This document shows positions 24,430-32,699 of a stretch of 64,000 nucleotides of DNA, piece by piece. The first letter of the stretch is position 1; each line of letters starts with the position of its first letter. The notes under the pieces are model-generated. The model was not told the DNA's origin. It searched no databases and was given only the letters and a program-made list of their open reading frames with translations. The stretch is from the NCBI GenBank assembly GCA_036555585.1, contig DATBLE010000058.1:1-64000 (forward strand). Direction: 5' to 3'. A program made the translations under genes and the position numbers. Source of the DNA: DATBLE01 sp036555585. Lineage in GTDB: Bacteria > Actinomycetota > Thermoleophilia > Gaiellales > Gaiellaceae.

Positions 24430-25395
24430 TCAGCGCACGCGGTACCCCAGCTTCGCGTCCCAGTGGAGCGGCCTGCCCTTCGGCAGCGGGGCGTCCCGAT
24501 TCGAGATCGTCGTCCCCTTGGCAGTCCCCGGCGGGCAGATCGCGACGTAGCGCGCGTAGCCTCCGAGGCCGCCCTTGAAGCGCGGATAGCCGATGTCCAC
24601 GAGACAGCCGGTCGCCGGAACTCCCTCGAGGTTGGTCACGCCCTCGGCCTGGGTGTAGCCGTGGTGCATCAGCCACGACTCGCCCTCCAGCGTCGGCGTC
24701 GTGTCGGTGTCGAGCGGCTCGTGCCCGTGGAAGAGGATGTGCCGCTGCAGGTGCAGGAACTTCAGCGCCGCCAGCGTGACGCCCGGGAAGACCGGGTCCG
24801 CCGCCAGCGCCTTGGCCTTCGCCGGGTCGTCGGTCCAGCGCTTCGACCAGTCGGAGCGGACCATGACGACCGACCCGCTCGGGATCCGGCCGTACCGCTG
24901 CTCGAACGCCTGGATGTCCGCGACCGTCAGCGCGTACTTCGGGTCGTTCGCCACCTGCGGGACGATCGAGATGACGACGAGCGGGCGCACCGCGTAGGTC
25001 GGGGGCAGCTCGTCGATCCCGGGATACTCGGGCGCCCAGTGCGCGGGCGGGTCGAGCTGCGTCCCGAACTGGTCGGTCGAGAGGCGGTAGGCGGTCGCCT
25101 CGAACCCGTCCTTCGCGTACGTGTACGGCTTCCCCGTCTTCGGGTCGACCGTCGCGCTGAACTTCCCCGGCCCGAATCCCTTCCAGACGGGCATGCCCGG
25201 GGTGATCGCGTGTGTGAGGTCGATGTAGCGCGCCTTGCTCAGCGCCTGGGCGTACACCCGCCAGAGCCCGGGGCTCTGCGCGGCTTTCTGCGTGACCGCG
25301 TGCGACGACCGCGGTGCCGCCAGCGCGACCACCGCGACGACGACGGCTGCTGCGACCGCGACGGCTGCGACGGCGGTCAGCGTCCGGTTGCTCAT
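24430..25395 (-). CDS. Secreted cyclase-family protein (kynurenine-formamidase fold)
   Basis: A 321-residue exported PF04199-type metal hydrolase. Signal peptide at residues 1-33. YIDLTHAITPGMPVWKGFGPG and later LDPPAHWAPEYPG are family blocks. The usual metal motif HxGTHxD reads Q-F-G-T-Q-L-D here, so two His are replaced, while PAH and a later FHGHEPLDTD remain. Hydrolase activity is therefore uncertain. A GAGGAGG site lies 6 nt before ATG 25395. Confidence 0.82.
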   Translation of the reverse strand: MSNRTLTAVAAVAVAAAVVVAVVALAAPRSSHAVTQKAAQSPGLWRVYAQALSKARYIDLTHAITPGMPVWKGFGPGKFSATVDPKTGKPYTYAKDGFEATAYRLSTDQFGTQLDPPAHWAPEYPGIDELPPTYAVRPLVVISIVPQVANDPKYALTVADIQAFEQRYGRIPSGSVVMVRSDWSKRWTDDPAKAKALAADPVFPGVTLAALKFLHLQRHILFHGHEPLDTDTTPTLEGESWLMHHGYTQAEGVTNLEGVPATGCLVDIGYPRFKGGLGGYARYVAICPPGTAKGTTISNRDAPLPKGRPLHWDAKLGYRVR

Positions 25396-25482
25396 GGGAA
25401 CCTCCTCGTGTAGTCGACCGGTTCGCCAGCGGGCAGCTTGACACGACCGGGCCCGGAAGGCGGGGGCGGATTGCGTTCCGCG

Positions 25483-25824
25483 CTACGCCGTCGTCTTCGC
25501 CGGCAGCGAGCGGGCGTACGCCGTGCCCCGCTCGACCCATGCCGTCAGCTCCGCGGCGTCCCGCACGTCGTCGGAGTCGACCCGGAGCCAACCCGGCAGC
25601 TCGCGGCCGCGCATCTCCATCGGGCGGGCGTTCGTCCCGGCGACGAGCTCGTCGGATCGCGTCGGGTCGACGCGGACGAGCAGACCGCCCTGGCCGCTCG
25701 CGGCGACGGCCATGTTGCCGCCGACCAGGAACGCGAGGCCGCCGAACATCTTCTTCTCGGTCACGTCGGCCGCGCCGGCCAGCAGATCACGGATGCGACC
25801 GGCGAGCTCCTCGTCGTACGCCAT
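25483..25824 (-). CDS. TfoX N-terminal-domain protein
   Basis: A 113-residue protein matching the TfoX/Sxy N-domain: LAGRIRDLLAGAADVTEKKMFGGLAFLVGGNMAVAA then DELVAGTNARPMEMRGRELPGW. In proteobacteria this domain is linked to competence; in actinobacteria the role is unknown. ATG 25824 lies 6 nt after TACCAT (minus strand, 25831-25836), hence probably leaderless; a GTG at 25848 is less likely. Confidence 0.85.
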   Translation of the reverse strand: MAYDEELAGRIRDLLAGAADVTEKKMFGGLAFLVGGNMAVAASGQGGLLVRVDPTRSDELVAGTNARPMEMRGRELPGWLRVDSDDVRDAAELTAWVERGTAYARSLPAKTTA

Positions 25825-25830
25825 GGTTCG

Positions 25831-26085
25831 ATGGTACGCGCGGACCAAGAATCAGGTGTAGGCCGAGAAGCGACGCGTAAGGATCGCGTCCGGAACGGCC
25901 GACTCGTCTTCGACCGGACGTTCCTCGACACGGTCGTCCGCCGCATGGACGACAACGAGGAGATCTTCAAGCGCATCCTCGACGAGCCGGACTTCCAGCG
26001 GACCGTGCTCGACTACTACGCCGAGCGGCTGTACGAGCGGCTGCGCGCCGACCAGGATCAGCTCGGGCTGACTCCCGCTACCTGA
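25831..26085 (+). CDS. Short protein resembling the C-terminal tail of a type I restriction R subunit
   Basis: Up to 84 residues. The segment DRTFLDTVVRRMDDNEEIFK followed by a DxDF-like and a LDYYAERLYERLR block looks like the extreme C-terminus of HsdR proteins. The start is unclear: ATG 25831 overlaps the -10 of the divergent TfoX gene, and no ribosome site is visible. It could be a genuine small protein or a gene remnant. A strong terminator follows. Confidence 0.4.
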   Translation: MVRADQESGVGREATRKDRVRNGRLVFDRTFLDTVVRRMDDNEEIFKRILDEPDFQRTVLDYYAERLYERLRADQDQLGLTPAT

Positions 26086-26088
26086 AGA

Positions 26089-26117
26089 GAAGAGGCCCGC
26101 TCGGTGCGGGCCTCTTC
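26089..26117. terminator. Bidirectional hairpin terminator
   Basis: GAAGAGGCCCGC-TCGGT-GCGGGCCTCTTC, a perfect 12-bp stem between the convergent short ORF and the sigma factor gene. Confidence 0.75.
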
Positions 26118-26127
26118 GGGTCGCGTC

Positions 26128-27066
26128 TTACGCCGAGTCGGCGAGCTCGTCGGCGTCCGCGCTGACCACGTTCTCGAGCTCCCGCTCGAGCTTTGCGAAC
26201 GCCTCTGCCTCGAGCTGGCGGACGCGCTCTCGCGTGATTCCGAGCTTGCGGCCGATCGCCTCGAGCGACTGCACGTCGCCGTCGAAGCCGAAGCGGAGCT
26301 CGACGATGCGCCGCTCGCGCTCCGGCAGCGTCTCGACGGCCTTTCTCACGGCGTGGCCGCGGACGGTGTCGAGGGCCGCCGCCTGCGGGTCGACCGACTC
26401 CTCGTCGGCGAAGAGGTCGCCGAGCTCGACGTCGTCGTCGCCGACGAGCTTGTTCAGCGACACCGACGCCTCGACCGCCTCCAGCGCCTCCTGCGCGTGC
26501 TGGACCGACAGGCCGGCGGCCTCGGCGAGCTCCTCGAGCTCGGGCTCGCGGCCGTGCGCGATCTCGAAGCGCTGCCGGACGCGCGCGAGCTTGTTGCGCC
26601 GCTCGTCGATGTGGACCGGGATGCGGATCGTCTTCGACTGGTTGGCGATCGCGCGCTGGCAGGCCTGGCGGATCCACCAGGTCGCGTAGGTCGAGAACTT
26701 GAAGCCGCGGCGCCAGTCGAACTTCTCGACCGCGCGGTTGAGGCCGAGGATCCCTTCCTGGATCAGGTCGCCGAGCGCCACGCGGTGGCCGGTGTAGCGG
26801 CGGGCGATGTGCACGACGAGGCGCAGATTTGAGTTGATCATCCGCTCCTTCGCCTCCCGGTCGCCGCGCTCGATCCGCTTCGCCAGCTCCACCTCCTCCG
26901 CTGCCGTCAGCAGCGGGTAGCGGCCGAGCTCGTTCAGGAAGAGCGTGACCGACTCGGGCACGCCGCCCGCGGTGGGGTCGAACGAGAGGTCGAGCTCGGG
27001 CTGCTCGTCGCTCTCGTCCTCCTCGAGCTCCAGTCTCTCGACAAGGTCGTTCAGGGTGCTGTTCAG
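26128..27066 (-). CDS. Sigma-70 family RNA polymerase sigma factor (group 1/2)
   Basis: A primary-like sigma factor with region 1.2 (FLNELGRYPLLTAAEEVELAKRIE), region 2 (NLRLVVHIARRYTG, FKFSTYATWWIRQACQRAI), region 3 and region 4 with the helix-turn-helix SLEAIGRKLGITRERVRQLE. Only GTG 26961 is a conventional in-frame start and it has no ribosome site. The open frame continues upstream as NSTLNDLVERLELEEDESDE and is preceded by AAGGAGGA, so I propose CTG 27066 (312 residues). From GTG the product would have 277. Confidence 0.88.
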   Translation of the reverse strand: MNSTLNDLVERLELEEDESDEQPELDLSFDPTAGGVPESVTLFLNELGRYPLLTAAEEVELAKRIERGDREAKERMINSNLRLVVHIARRYTGHRVALGDLIQEGILGLNRAVEKFDWRRGFKFSTYATWWIRQACQRAIANQSKTIRIPVHIDERRNKLARVRQRFEIAHGREPELEELAEAAGLSVQHAQEALEAVEASVSLNKLVGDDDVELGDLFADEESVDPQAAALDTVRGHAVRKAVETLPERERRIVELRFGFDGDVQSLEAIGRKLGITRERVRQLEAEAFAKLERELENVVSADADELADSA

Positions 27067-27177
27067 TTGTCTCAGTCCTCCTTCGAAAGGTCATCGGCAC
27101 GGGCAATTGCGCCTGCGCCGGACGCACTTCTCATAACGCTCGACAGCATGGCGGCATTCCCTGAGAAACGGATGAGG

Positions 27178-28338
27178 CTAGCCGGGCGCCTGCTCGCGGA
27201 GCAGCCACTCGGCGAGGAACGGCTCGATGATGCGGTACTCGCGCTCCTCCCCGCGGCCCACGATCTCCTTGCGGATCAGCCCGTTCAACGCCGTCTGCAG
27301 CGTCGGGGTGGCGGGCAGATCGTGGCGCTCGTGGTAGCCGGCCGAGTAGACGCTGCTGGTGGGCTCGGCGGCCAGGGCGAGCAGCACGAGCCGCTGCGGA
27401 CGCGGGGCGTCGTCCCAGAGCTGGGCGAAGTGGTTGTGCTCCGAGCGGACGACGCGGGCGACGCCCTCCTCGATGTCGGCGGTCGAGGCAGTCGCGCCGG
27501 ATGCGACCAGCTCCCAGACGAAGTAGGCCAGCTCCTGCGTCCCGTACGGGTGGCCGCCGGTCACCTCCAGGAGCCGCTCCAGCGCCTCGCCGTCGATGCC
27601 CTTGCCCGAGGAAGCGAAGCGGTCGGCGATGAAGGGCGCGAACGCCGCCGGCGCGATCGGCCCGATCTCGAGTTGCTTCGCGCTGCGCCAGAACGGTTCG
27701 TTCCGGTCGCTGAAGATCCGCTCGAGCAGGTGACGCTTGCTGCCCAGGTAGACGTGGCTGACCTCGGGCTGCGCCTGGAAGACGGCCCGCATCAGGTTGG
27801 GGAACCGCCGGTCGAGGGCGATGATCTCCTGGAACTCGTCGAAGACGATCACGACACGGCGCTTGCGCTCGGCGGCCAGCTCGCCGAGCAGCTCGAGCAG
27901 CCGCTCGATCGTGTCGTCGATGTCGGCTCGGCGCCGGCCGACCTGGAAGCTGAATCGAAGCGAGCCGTCGCTCGGGTCGACCTCGATCGTGGGCCGCACG
28001 CGCAGGCTGCGGAAGAGCTGCGCTGCCCGTTCGAAGGCCTGGCCGACCGGCGAGGCGATGTCGGCGTAGATCGTCCTCGCCAGCGCTGCCGCAAGCCGCT
28101 CCTTCGTCGGCGTCTTCATCAGGTCGCAGTAGCCGACCAGCGCCTTTCGCCGCATCGCCTCCTGGGCCGCCCGCAGGACGAGGGAGGACTTGCCGTACCG
28201 GCGTGGTGCGTAGACGAGGACGTTCTGGCCGTTGCGCATGTCGGCAACGAGCTCGCGCAGCTCGTCCTGGCGGTCGGTGAACGCATCGTCGAGCGCGAGA
28301 TCGCCGAAGGAGAACGGATTCGTCGCGCTCTCATTCAT
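27178..28338 (-). CDS. Archaeal-type AAA ATPase (STAND-like)
   Basis: A 386-residue ATPase of the PF01637-like group. Sensor start FGDLALDDAFTDRQDELREL, Walker A YAPRRYGKSSL, Walker B VVIVFDEFQEI, then a GSKRHLLERIF block and TGGHPYGTQELAYFVW, with a C-terminal winged-helix-like region. Such proteins are of unclear role, often stress- or plasmid-linked. ATG 28338 is 6 nt after CATAAT, so probably leaderless. Divergent from the permease gene. Confidence 0.8.
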   Translation of the reverse strand: MNESATNPFSFGDLALDDAFTDRQDELRELVADMRNGQNVLVYAPRRYGKSSLVLRAAQEAMRRKALVGYCDLMKTPTKERLAAALARTIYADIASPVGQAFERAAQLFRSLRVRPTIEVDPSDGSLRFSFQVGRRRADIDDTIERLLELLGELAAERKRRVVIVFDEFQEIIALDRRFPNLMRAVFQAQPEVSHVYLGSKRHLLERIFSDRNEPFWRSAKQLEIGPIAPAAFAPFIADRFASSGKGIDGEALERLLEVTGGHPYGTQELAYFVWELVASGATASTADIEEGVARVVRSEHNHFAQLWDDAPRPQRLVLLALAAEPTSSVYSAGYHERHDLPATPTLQTALNGLIRKEIVGRGEEREYRIIEPFLAEWLLREQAPG

Positions 28339-28344
28339 TCGAGC

Positions 28345-28352
28345 ATTATGGT
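28345..28352. promoter_or_regulatory. Overlapping divergent -10 boxes (ATPase / APC permease)
   Basis: The minus-strand -10 CATAAT (plus coordinates 28345-28350) and the plus-strand TATGGT (28347-28352) share four bases. A palindrome CTATGG-N6-CCATAG lies downstream at 28393-28410. Confidence 0.45.
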
Positions 28353-28379
28353 ATCGACAATAAGGCGCGGCAGCTTCGT

Positions 28380-29711
28380 ATGCGGCGCACCACTATGGCG
28401 AGCACCATAGGCATGGCGACGAAGATGCCGCAGCCATACACCGCGCTCTCGCGCCGCCTCGGAACCGGCGACGCCGTCGTCATCGGGCTCGGCTCGATGA
28501 TCGGCGCCGGCGTCTTCTCCGCGTTCGCCCCGGCGGCGGAGGCGGCCGGCAGCGCCCTGCTGATCGGGCTGGGGATCGCCGCGGCGGTCGCCTACTGCAA
28601 CGCCGTCGCCTCGGCGCAGCTGGCCGCCCAGTACCCGGCGTCGGGCGGCACGTACGTCTACGGCCGCGAACGGCTCGGGGAGTGGTTGGGGTTCTCCGCC
28701 GGCTGGGGTTTCGTCGTCGGCAAGACTGCCTCGTGCGCCGCGATGGCCCTCACCTTCGCCTCGTATGCGGTGGAGGGCCCCGAGTGGGCCGTGCGCCTGG
28801 TCGCGGTCTCGGCCGTCGTCGCGCTGACGGCCGCCAACTACCGCGGCATCACCCGCACGGCGTCGCTGGCGCGCATCCTCGTCGCCGGGTCGATCGCGGC
28901 GCTGCTCGTCGCCGTCGTCGCGATCGCAGCCGGCGGCGGGGAGGCCGGAGCGAGCGGGCTGTCCTCCTTCGGCGACGCGGGCGCCTACGGCGTGCTCCAG
29001 GCGGCGGGTCTCCTCTTCTTCGCGTTCGCGGGCTACGCGCGCATCGCCACGCTGGGCGAGGAGGTCCGCGACCCGGAGCGGACGATTCCGAGGGCGATTC
29101 CCCTCGCGCTCGGCATCACGATCGGGATCTACGCGATCGTCGCGGTCGCGCTGCTCGTCGCGCTCGGGCCGGAGGCGCTGGCGGCGAGCACGAGGCCGCT
29201 CGCGGAAGCCGTCGACGTCGCCGGTGCGGCGTGGGCGGTGCCGGTCGTCCGCGCGGGCGCCGCGGTCGCGAGCCTCGGCGCCCTGCTGGCGCTGATTGCC
29301 GGCGTCGGCCGCACCGGCCTCGCCATGGCGCGCAACCGCGACCTGCCGCGCTGGCTCGACTCGGTGCACCCGCGCCATCGCGTGCCCGACCATGCCGAGC
29401 TCGCCGTGGCCGGCGCCGTCTCCGTGCTGGTGCTGACGACCGATCTGCGCGGCGCGATCGGCTTCTCGTCCTTCGGCGTCCTGACGTACTATGCGATCGC
29501 GAACGCCTCGGCGTTCACGCAGGAGGCCGGCCACCGCCGCTGGCCGCGTGCGCTGAACGTCTTCGGGCTGGCCGCGTGCGTCGCCCTCGTCGCCACGCTC
29601 CCGTGGCAGGCCGTGGCCGCGGGAGTCGGGGTGTTCGCGGTCGGTCTGGCCGGCCGCCTGCTGCTCAGGCGGCCGCCCGCGCCGGCTCGAGCTCGACCTC
29701 GAGCCCGATGA
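28380..29711 (+). CDS. APC-superfamily amino acid/polyamine permease
   Basis: A 443-residue inner-membrane transporter with about 12 helices. Helix 1 has the APC signature GDAVVIGLGSMIGAGVF and the loop PASGGTYVYGRERLGEW. A conserved FFAFAGYARIATLGEEVRDPERTIPRAI block follows. Substrate not predictable. ATGs at 28380, 28395, 28413 and 28425 are all possible starts; 28425 (MPQPYTALSRRLG) would remove a palindrome from the coding part. Confidence 0.88.
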   Translation: MRRTTMASTIGMATKMPQPYTALSRRLGTGDAVVIGLGSMIGAGVFSAFAPAAEAAGSALLIGLGIAAAVAYCNAVASAQLAAQYPASGGTYVYGRERLGEWLGFSAGWGFVVGKTASCAAMALTFASYAVEGPEWAVRLVAVSAVVALTAANYRGITRTASLARILVAGSIAALLVAVVAIAAGGGEAGASGLSSFGDAGAYGVLQAAGLLFFAFAGYARIATLGEEVRDPERTIPRAIPLALGITIGIYAIVAVALLVALGPEALAASTRPLAEAVDVAGAAWAVPVVRAGAAVASLGALLALIAGVGRTGLAMARNRDLPRWLDSVHPRHRVPDHAELAVAGAVSVLVLTTDLRGAIGFSSFGVLTYYAIANASAFTQEAGHRRWPRALNVFGLAACVALVATLPWQAVAAGVGVFAVGLAGRLLLRRPPAPARARPRAR

Positions 29712-29761
29712 GCTCGGAGCCGGCCCGACGGTCGGCCGGCGCTCTTGCCTACGATGCCGGG

Positions 29762-30712
29762 ATGGAGTCGGCAACCGCCACTCCCGCGTTCGAGGAGCTG
29801 GAGTCGTATCGGCGCGAGCTGATCGCCTACTGCTACCGGATGCTCGGGTCGCCCTTCGAGGCGGAGGACGCGGTCCAGGAGACCCTGATCCGGGCGTGGC
29901 GCGCGGCCGACCGCTTCGAAGGCAGGGCCGCGCTGCGCTCGTGGCTCTACCGGATCGCGACCAACGTCTGCCTCGACCTGCTGAAGGGGCGCGAGCGGCG
30001 CGCGCGCCCGATGGACCTCGGGCCGGCCGGCGCGCCCGTCTTCGAGAACCTGAGCGAGCGCTCGGAGGTGACGTGGATCGAGCCGATCCCGGACCCCGCC
30101 GACGCGCTCGTCGAGCGGGAGTCGATCAGGCTCGCGTTCGTCGCCGCCCTCCAGCACCTGCCGCCGCGCCAGCGGGCCGTCCTGATCCTGTGCGAAGTGC
30201 TGCGCTGGCAGGCGAGCGAGGTCGCCGAGCTGCTCGAGACCAGCGTGGCCTCGGTGAACAGCGCGCTCCAGCGCGCACGCGCGACGCTCGAGGCGGCGAG
30301 CGTGAGCGTCGACGATCCGGCGTCCTCGCTGGGCGAGGCCGAGCAGGAGCTGCTCGCCCGCTTCGTCGAGGCGTTCGAGGCGTACGACATCGAGCGGCTG
30401 ACCGCGCTGATCCACGAGGACGCGACGCAGTCGATGCCGCCGTACGACCTCTGGCTCTCCGGCCGCGACGACATCTTCGCCTGGTGGTTCGGCCCCGGGA
30501 TCGGCTGCAAGGGCTCGCGCGTGATCCCGACCGTCTCCGCGAACGGCTCGCCGGCGTTCGGCCAGTACAAGCCGAGCCACGAGGGCGGCCACGAGCCGTG
30601 GGCGCTGATCGTGCTCGAGCTCTCAGCCGGGCGGATCGAGGAGCTGACGTTCTTCCTCGGCACCGAGCGGCTGTTCCCGCTCTTCGGCCTGCCGCGGCGG
30701 CTCGACGCGTAG
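29762..30712 (+). CDS. ECF sigma factor with C-terminal SnoaL-like domain (SigG-like)
   Basis: A 316-residue extracytoplasmic-function sigma factor. Region 2 is YRRELIAYCYRMLGSPFEAEDAVQETLIRAWR. Region 4 is LPPRQRAVLILCEVLRWQASEVAELL. Residues 195-310 form a SnoaL/NTF2-like domain (LLARFVEAFEAYDIERLTALIHEDATQSMPP), as in the sigma-70 subfamily G, where this tail replaces a separate anti-sigma factor. ATG 29762 lies 6 nt after TACGAT. The 3' end overlaps the convergent STAS gene by 90 nt. Confidence 0.9.
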   Translation: MESATATPAFEELESYRRELIAYCYRMLGSPFEAEDAVQETLIRAWRAADRFEGRAALRSWLYRIATNVCLDLLKGRERRARPMDLGPAGAPVFENLSERSEVTWIEPIPDPADALVERESIRLAFVAALQHLPPRQRAVLILCEVLRWQASEVAELLETSVASVNSALQRARATLEAASVSVDDPASSLGEAEQELLARFVEAFEAYDIERLTALIHEDATQSMPPYDLWLSGRDDIFAWWFGPGIGCKGSRVIPTVSANGSPAFGQYKPSHEGGHEPWALIVLELSAGRIEELTFFLGTERLFPLFGLPRRLDA

Positions 30713-30895
30713 CACCTGCTCGAGCCCCGCGAACGCGATCAGCCGCTGGAGGTCGGGGGAGGGACGACGGAGCAACACGTAGAGCCCGAGGCGCCCGGCG
30801 GCCAGCTGGATCCGCGCGAGCACGTCGAGGGTTGCCGCGTCGGCCGCGAGCACGGCAGCATCGACCACGATCCGAGCCGGACGCGGCTGGGCCAT
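30623..30895 (-). CDS. STAS-domain (anti-anti-sigma-like) protein
   Basis: A 90-residue STAS-like protein. The core AATLDVLARIQLAAGRLGLYV, then SPDLQRLIAFAGLEQVL, matches the actinobacterial STAS pattern; the acidic tail (EEREQPLGAEEE) is common there. No SpoIIAA-type phosphorylatable Ser is obvious. GGAGAG precedes ATG 30895. Its 3' 90 nt are antisense to the end of the ECF sigma gene. Confidence 0.75.
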   Translation of the reverse strand: MAQPRPARIVVDAAVLAADAATLDVLARIQLAAGRLGLYVLLRRPSPDLQRLIAFAGLEQVLRVEPPRQAEEREQPLGAEEERQLLDPPG

Positions 30896-30926
30896 CTCTC
30901 CGTCTGACCGGCGAAGAGGCCGGAAG

Positions 30927-30976
30927 TCATCGGTTCTTCGCGGCTCGGCCGGCGGCCCGCCGACAGGAACCGATGA
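30927..30976. repeat. 10-bp inverted repeat upstream of the first exporter
   Basis: TCATCGGTTC (30927-30936) and GAACCGATGA (30967-30976), perfect, 30-nt loop. A TTCGAC-N10-GTCGAA repeat follows. It is probably a leader stem or operator of the exporter at 31021. Confidence 0.45.
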
Positions 30977-31020
30977 GTTTCGACGCAGGGTCGGGTCGAA
31001 CCGGTAGAACCGAAAGGAGC

Positions 31021-32481
31021 ATGACCATCACCGACACCCGCACAGATGCCCGTAACCGGTGGCTCGCGCTGATCGTCCTCTGCCTCGGCGACCTGATGAT
31101 CGTCCTCGACACGACGATCGTGAACGTCGCGCTGCCGTCGATCCGCGACGACCTCGGGTTCAGCGAGACCTCGCTGGCCTGGGTCGTGAACGCCTACCTG
31201 CTGACGTTCGGCGGGTTCCTGCTCCTGGGCGGGCGGCTGGGCGACCTCTACGGCCGGCGGCGGATGTTCCTCGCCGGGATCGCCCTCTTCACCGGCGCCT
31301 CGGTCGTCTGCGGGCTCTCGACCAGCCAGGGGATGCTGGTCGCCGCGCGCGCGGTGCAGGGGCTCGGCGGCGCGGTCGTCTCGGCGGTCGCGCTCTCGCT
31401 GATCATGACCCTCTTCACCGAGGCGGCGGAGCGGACGAAGGCGATGGGGGTGTTCGGGTTCGTGATGGCCGGCGGCGGCAGCATCGGGGTGCTGCTCGGC
31501 GGCGTGCTGACCGACACCCTGAGCTGGCACTGGATCTTCCTGGTCAACGTCCCGATCGGCGTGCTGGTCTACGTGCTGACGCTGAGGCTGCTCCCTTCCT
31601 CGGAGCAGGCGACCGAGCGCGGGCGGCTCGACGTCGCCGGCGCGGTCACCGTCACCGTCGCGCTGATGCTGGCCGTCTACGCGATCGTCAACGGCAACAA
31701 GAACGGCTGGCTCTCGGCCGAGACGCTTGGGCTGCTGACCGGCGCGAGCGTGCTCTTCGTCGGCTTCTTCGCGATCGAGAGCCGTGTCCGGGAGCCGCTG
31801 ATGCCGCTCGCGATCCTCAAGCTCCGCAACATCTGGGCGTCCAACCTGGTGGGGATCCTCTGGGCGGCCGCGATGTTCGCGTGGTTCTTCCTCTCCGCCC
31901 TCTACATGCAGCTCGTGCTGGGCTACACGCCGCTCCAGGTCGGCCTCGCCTTCCTGCCCGCGAACGTGATCATGGGCCTCTTCTCCGTCGGCCTCTCCGC
32001 CAAGCTGGTGATGCGCTTCGGGATCAAGCCGCCGCTCGTCACGGGCCTCGGGCTCGCGGCCGTGGGCCTGGCGCTGCTGGCGCTGGCGCCGGTCGACGGC
32101 AGCTTCGCGATGCACGTCCTTCCCAGCATGATCCTGCTCGGCATCGGCGCGGGGATGGCGTTCAACCCGGTGCTCCTGGCCGCGATGAGCGACGTCCGGC
32201 CCGAGCAGTCGGGGCTCGCCTCCGGTGTGGTCAACACGGCGTTCATGATGGGCGGCGCGCTCGGCCTCGCCGTGCTCGCCAGCCTCGCGGACTGGCGCAC
32301 ACGCGACCTGCGGTCGGGCTCGAGCGAGCTGGAGGCCCTGACCGGCGGCTACCACCTGGCCTTCGTCGTCGGCACGGTGTTCGCGGTGGGCGCCGCCGTG
32401 ATCGGCGGGCTGCTCCTCCGCACCGCTCCGCAGCCCGAGCACGAGCGGCTCGGCGAGCCCGCCGTCGCCGAAGCCGACTAG
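31021..32481 (+). CDS. DHA2-family MFS multidrug exporter (14 helices)
   Basis: A 486-residue EmrB/QacA-type proton antiporter. Motif A appears as GGRLGDLYGRRRMFL. DTTIVNVALPSI (motif D1) and the motif-C-like GGGSIGVLLGGVLTD are present. Fourteen membrane helices are read by eye. Likely exports drugs or hydrophobic toxins. ATG 31021 follows AAAGGAGC very closely. A second exporter of the same family is at 33350, with a TetR gene between. Confidence 0.9.
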   Translation: MTITDTRTDARNRWLALIVLCLGDLMIVLDTTIVNVALPSIRDDLGFSETSLAWVVNAYLLTFGGFLLLGGRLGDLYGRRRMFLAGIALFTGASVVCGLSTSQGMLVAARAVQGLGGAVVSAVALSLIMTLFTEAAERTKAMGVFGFVMAGGGSIGVLLGGVLTDTLSWHWIFLVNVPIGVLVYVLTLRLLPSSEQATERGRLDVAGAVTVTVALMLAVYAIVNGNKNGWLSAETLGLLTGASVLFVGFFAIESRVREPLMPLAILKLRNIWASNLVGILWAAAMFAWFFLSALYMQLVLGYTPLQVGLAFLPANVIMGLFSVGLSAKLVMRFGIKPPLVTGLGLAAVGLALLALAPVDGSFAMHVLPSMILLGIGAGMAFNPVLLAAMSDVRPEQSGLASGVVNTAFMMGGALGLAVLASLADWRTRDLRSGSSELEALTGGYHLAFVVGTVFAVGAAVIGGLLLRTAPQPEHERLGEPAVAEAD

Positions 32482-32554
32482 GTCGCTTCGGTCCGACGCT
32501 GTTTCGAAACCGCCGCCGGCGTCCCTCCGTAGGCCGTCAGGAAAGGAGGTTCAC

Positions 32555-32641
32555 ATGCGGCACATCACGGTGTGGGCGATCGCGCTCGCGGTTCTCGCGG
32601 GCCTGGTCCTGGCCGGCTGCGGCGGCGGCGGCAGCTACTAG
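32555..32641 (+). CDS. 28-residue lipoprotein-like peptide
   Basis: A 28-codon ORF with a strong AAAGGAGG 6 nt upstream. The product is a signal helix ending in the lipobox L-A-G-C22 followed only by Gly-Gly-Gly-Gly-Ser-Tyr. After lipidation and cleavage the mature product would be about 7 residues. It lies between an exporter and its presumed TetR regulator. No homologue is known to me. Confidence 0.6.
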   Translation: MRHITVWAIALAVLAGLVLAGCGGGGSY

Positions 32642-32661
32642 GCCCGGGAGCCCGAGAAACC

Positions 32662-32693
32662 GAAACGGAGGCACCCTCCGTTTCTGCTACCCT
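32662..32693 (+). promoter_or_regulatory. TetR-type palindromic operator and promoter
   Basis: GAAACGGAGG-CAC-CCTCCGTTTC (32662-32684), a perfect 10-bp arm palindrome over the expected -35 region. -10 TACCCT at 32688-32693, 6 nt before ATG 32700. Autorepression by the TetR protein is inferred. It could also end the 28-codon gene as a hairpin. Confidence 0.7.
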
Positions 32694-32699
32694 GGGGGC

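Noticed and set aside
28393..28410. CTATGG-N6-CCATAG as an operator of the APC permease
   Set aside because: It falls inside the coding region if the upstream ATGs are used, so it is kept only as a note until the start is known.
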